A DNA stretch of 64,000 nucleotides from Patiria pectinifera (taxonomy: Eukaryota; Echinodermata; Asteroidea; Valvatida; Asterinidae), in the NCBI GenBank assembly GCA_029964075.1, contig CM057146.1, positions 12,543,501 through 12,607,500 on the forward strand, in the 5' to 3' direction. Positions 61,684 to 64,000 of the stretch are shown here, piece after piece (position 1 is the stretch's first letter; every line of letters begins with the position of its first letter). The notes beneath the pieces were generated by a model. That model saw only the letters and a program-made list of their open reading frames with translations. It did no database searches and was not told the DNA's origin. The position numbers were made by a program, and so were the translations under genes.

Positions 61684-64000
61684 GTAAGTTCCATTTGTCA
61701 ATGTCTTGAACTTGAATACGTATGTTTGTTGTGGCCTTTTTCATTTGTTCAGTTGCATGCTCATTTGGCATGTTTGGGGGGAGATGGAAACTAAAAAAAA
61801 GAAGACAGACATGTCAGCATTTCGTTTGCAAGTGTTAATTTTTGTAATACATGAGTAATATATTGCTCTATCTGTCAAGTGTCATCATGGTTAGGACTTA
61901 ATTACTCACTTAGGGTGGCATTTTTGACGAATATATTTTCTACATTTGTTTTTGATCAGTTGGTGTGGTTTTGAAGACAAAAACTGAAAAGAAAGAAGCA
62001 TTTTAAATACAAGTTTGGATTTCGATTTTTGTCGAACATTGTTGGAATGTGCAAACGAAAGAAAAATGGATTTAAACCAGGTGTTATACCTAGTGTTTTT
62101 GAGACACGGTGAAAAGTATTTACATTCATGACAATGTAGGCCTAATGCAGAAATAAGGTGTGATTATTAATATGATTAAAATGTTCAAAACTAACATTTT
62201 CTCATAATCTTTGTCTTTATTCATGCTTATTTACAATAAAAATATACAATGTGTAGGCCTAGCTGACGGCAATCATGATTTCAAAAATTCTGATATTTAA
62301 TTTTAAATGGAACAGTACATGTGCCTACATGTACATGTAGGTTATGAGTATGCCAAAAAATCAAAATTTAAATCACAATTTCCTATTTAGAAAAAGAGCC
62401 ACCAAATGAACAGCGCCCTCACACATTTTCTAATGTTGCTATCATGGTCATTGTTTGTCTGCTGTGGCCGTAATGCAACTTTCAGAAAAAAAAACGTTGC
62501 AACCTGACCCCACTTCAGTGGTTGTGTACAAAGTCTATGGAGAGTCAGTATATCCTAACAAGTATTTCCTAACAAAATTGGAAATGTTTCTTAGTCCCAG
62601 ATTCATGTCTTATCATCATTTTTGCAATGACTGACTTTCATTGTGATGATGTATGAAGAAAAAGTGGCGTCAGGTTGCAACATTTTTTCCCAACTTTCAA
62701 CTGCTGCTATCGTTAAGGAACTGCCTGGTTCCCTGACGCAATAGTGTTCAACATCACGATCTTCGGCTGTTGGAACCAGTCTATCAAACAAATGGTTCTC
62801 GGATATTTGAAAATTGCGTTACGGCTGTCGTAACGATAGCCACTACATGTGCGTTGTTTTTCTGTCACTAGTAAACCAAACGGAATTATACTAGCCGAAC
62901 ATTTGCCAAGTTTTATTTTTTGGAGGGGGGGGGGGTGGTCACTCCATCAGGCAGGATGTGGCTGGGAGGATGATTGTGACTTGAAAATTTGGGGAAAATA
63001 CCTTGTTAAAGTTGTAAATGGTACATGTATTTATCATTCAAAAAATGACTTCTGTGACCTAAACCCTACCTCAAGCAATTAGGGGTTTGTTTTTCTGACA
63101 ATGACCATGCAAAGGCTGTGAAGAGTCCACAAAATTTTCTTGTATTTCCTAACAACATTGGAAATGTTTTTCAGTTCCAGATTCATGTCTTTTCAATATT
63201 TTTGCATTTTTGCAAAACTCTGTAAGAATACAGAAAAAGCAGACTTGTTTTCATGAATGGAACACATTGTTAACCATCTTACATTTGTACATGTTAAAAT
63301 TATGGGATAATTTAAATTGTCAGTGCCTGCAGGCTGATTAACATTTATATTTTAATCTTATGATCAGCAGAACTGTGTTGTTTCATTGTGTCACTGTATG
63401 TGTACATGTACATCATGTAGTGCATATGGCGCAAAAAAGGCCACGTGCTGCTCCATATAAATGTACATGTGCGCCACTACCAGTTTTGTGGGAAGCAGAT
63501 GCCATATGGTAGGTACTGGTAGTGTGCATGAAGCAGTGAGGATAATGCACAAAAGAAATTAGGACAGAAATATTTTAAAAACCCTAATCCCCAAAGAGTT
63601 CATTTGGAGTAAAGTACCACATACACGGTACTTCAAAGTACTACAAAAACTATGTACATCATGTATGTTGGTACCAAGTGCTAGAAACTATGAGTTCTCT
63701 GCCCACTGATATGCTTAAGTACTGCATACTACAGTTAAGTATTTTTGTAGCTTTAGGTGAGCTTAGGGTTAATGACGGAAATTGGGAAAGAGGTGAATGA
63801 AGAATATTAAAAAGTTTGATAATTTATCGAAATTGGAGAGAGGAACCATCTAGATTTATTTTTGTTTTTGCTATGCGTCTTGCTGAAACTGCCAAAATCC
63901 AACGGGCGATTTACAGTGCAGTAAACGAGTTATATTTTTTTTCGTGTTTAAACAAAACAAAAATATAGAAAAAAGTAGTTGCATCAGTTGATACAATCAT
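61684..64000 (+). other. PDI intron 1 (to right edge)
   Basis: No second exon (YAPWCGHC) appears before the window ends. Contains MITE copies at 62496-62681 (GTTGCAACCTGACSCCAC ends) and 63110-63220 (internal fragment of the same family), and an AGTGGCTATCGTTACG terminus at 62820-62846. TACATGTACATG words lie near 62325, 63400 and 63460. Confidence 0.75.
62496..62681. mobile_element. MITE with GTTGCAACCTGACGCCAC ends, uninterrupted copy
   Basis: GTTGCAACCTGACCCCACTTC at the left and GTGGCGTCAGGTTGCAAC at the right. It is colinear with 37008-38020 once the two insertions there are set aside, and serves as the reference for them. Confidence 0.82.

Overview
The window looks like nuclear DNA of a marine invertebrate deuterostome. 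An echinoderm or hemichordate fits best, and amphioxus is possible. The evidence is spliced genes with GT-AG introns and animal gene families, AT-rich DNA with many ACATGTACATGT runs, tRNA-derived SINEs, a short TTAGGG-type telomeric tract, and many small DNA-transposon derivatives. The species call is an inference; no ribosomal or mitochondrial marker is present.

Firm genes. (1) RhoGDI copy A, minus strand, 11851 down to 2882: five exons found and one expected exon not found. (2) RhoGDI copy B, plus strand, 46904-55382: five coding exons joining in phase to a 199-residue Rho GDP-dissociation inhibitor. (3) The first coding exon of a protein disulfide isomerase (P4HB-like), plus strand, 61539-61683; the rest lies beyond the right edge. 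An exact ER-stress element (CCAAT-N9-CCACG) lies 116 bases upstream of its ATG. The order and orientation RhoGDI then PDI matches ARHGDIA-P4HB in vertebrates, so this looks like an old linkage. (4) A weaker candidate: two phase-compatible exons (14233-13517, minus) that could start a small secreted protein.

Layout. 1-898: 217-bp satellite running off the left edge. 2.9-11.9 kb: RhoGDI A, with introns full of repeats, including a TGATGCCT array (4.6-5.9 kb) and a foldback element with 16-bp inverted minisatellites (8.0-10.2 kb). 12-24 kb: MITEs, a SINE, a broken DIRS-like retroelement fossil and a 966-bp hAT derivative. 24.3-35.5 kb: one very large inverted repeat of about 11 kb. Its arms carry matching blocks of minisatellite, a 68-bp satellite and a tRNA-derived segment, and only the right arm holds a 514-bp transposon. 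35.7-46.8 kb: hairpin elements, MITEs and dispersed repeats, no convincing gene. 46.9-55.4 kb: RhoGDI B with a perfect 10 x 15-bp array and several transposons in its introns. 55.4-61.4 kb: intergenic. 61.4-64 kb: PDI promoter, first exon and part of intron 1.

The two RhoGDI copies are divergently transcribed and separated by 35 kb of repeats. They share intron positions and phases, but I count only 37 of 64 identical residues in the last exon, so the duplication is old. RhoGDI proteins hold prenylated Rho, Rac and Cdc42 GTPases in the cytosol; PDI folds disulfide proteins in the ER. No functional link between them is visible beyond linkage. Repeat boundaries were read by eye; those with a target-site duplication are base-accurate, the others approximate.
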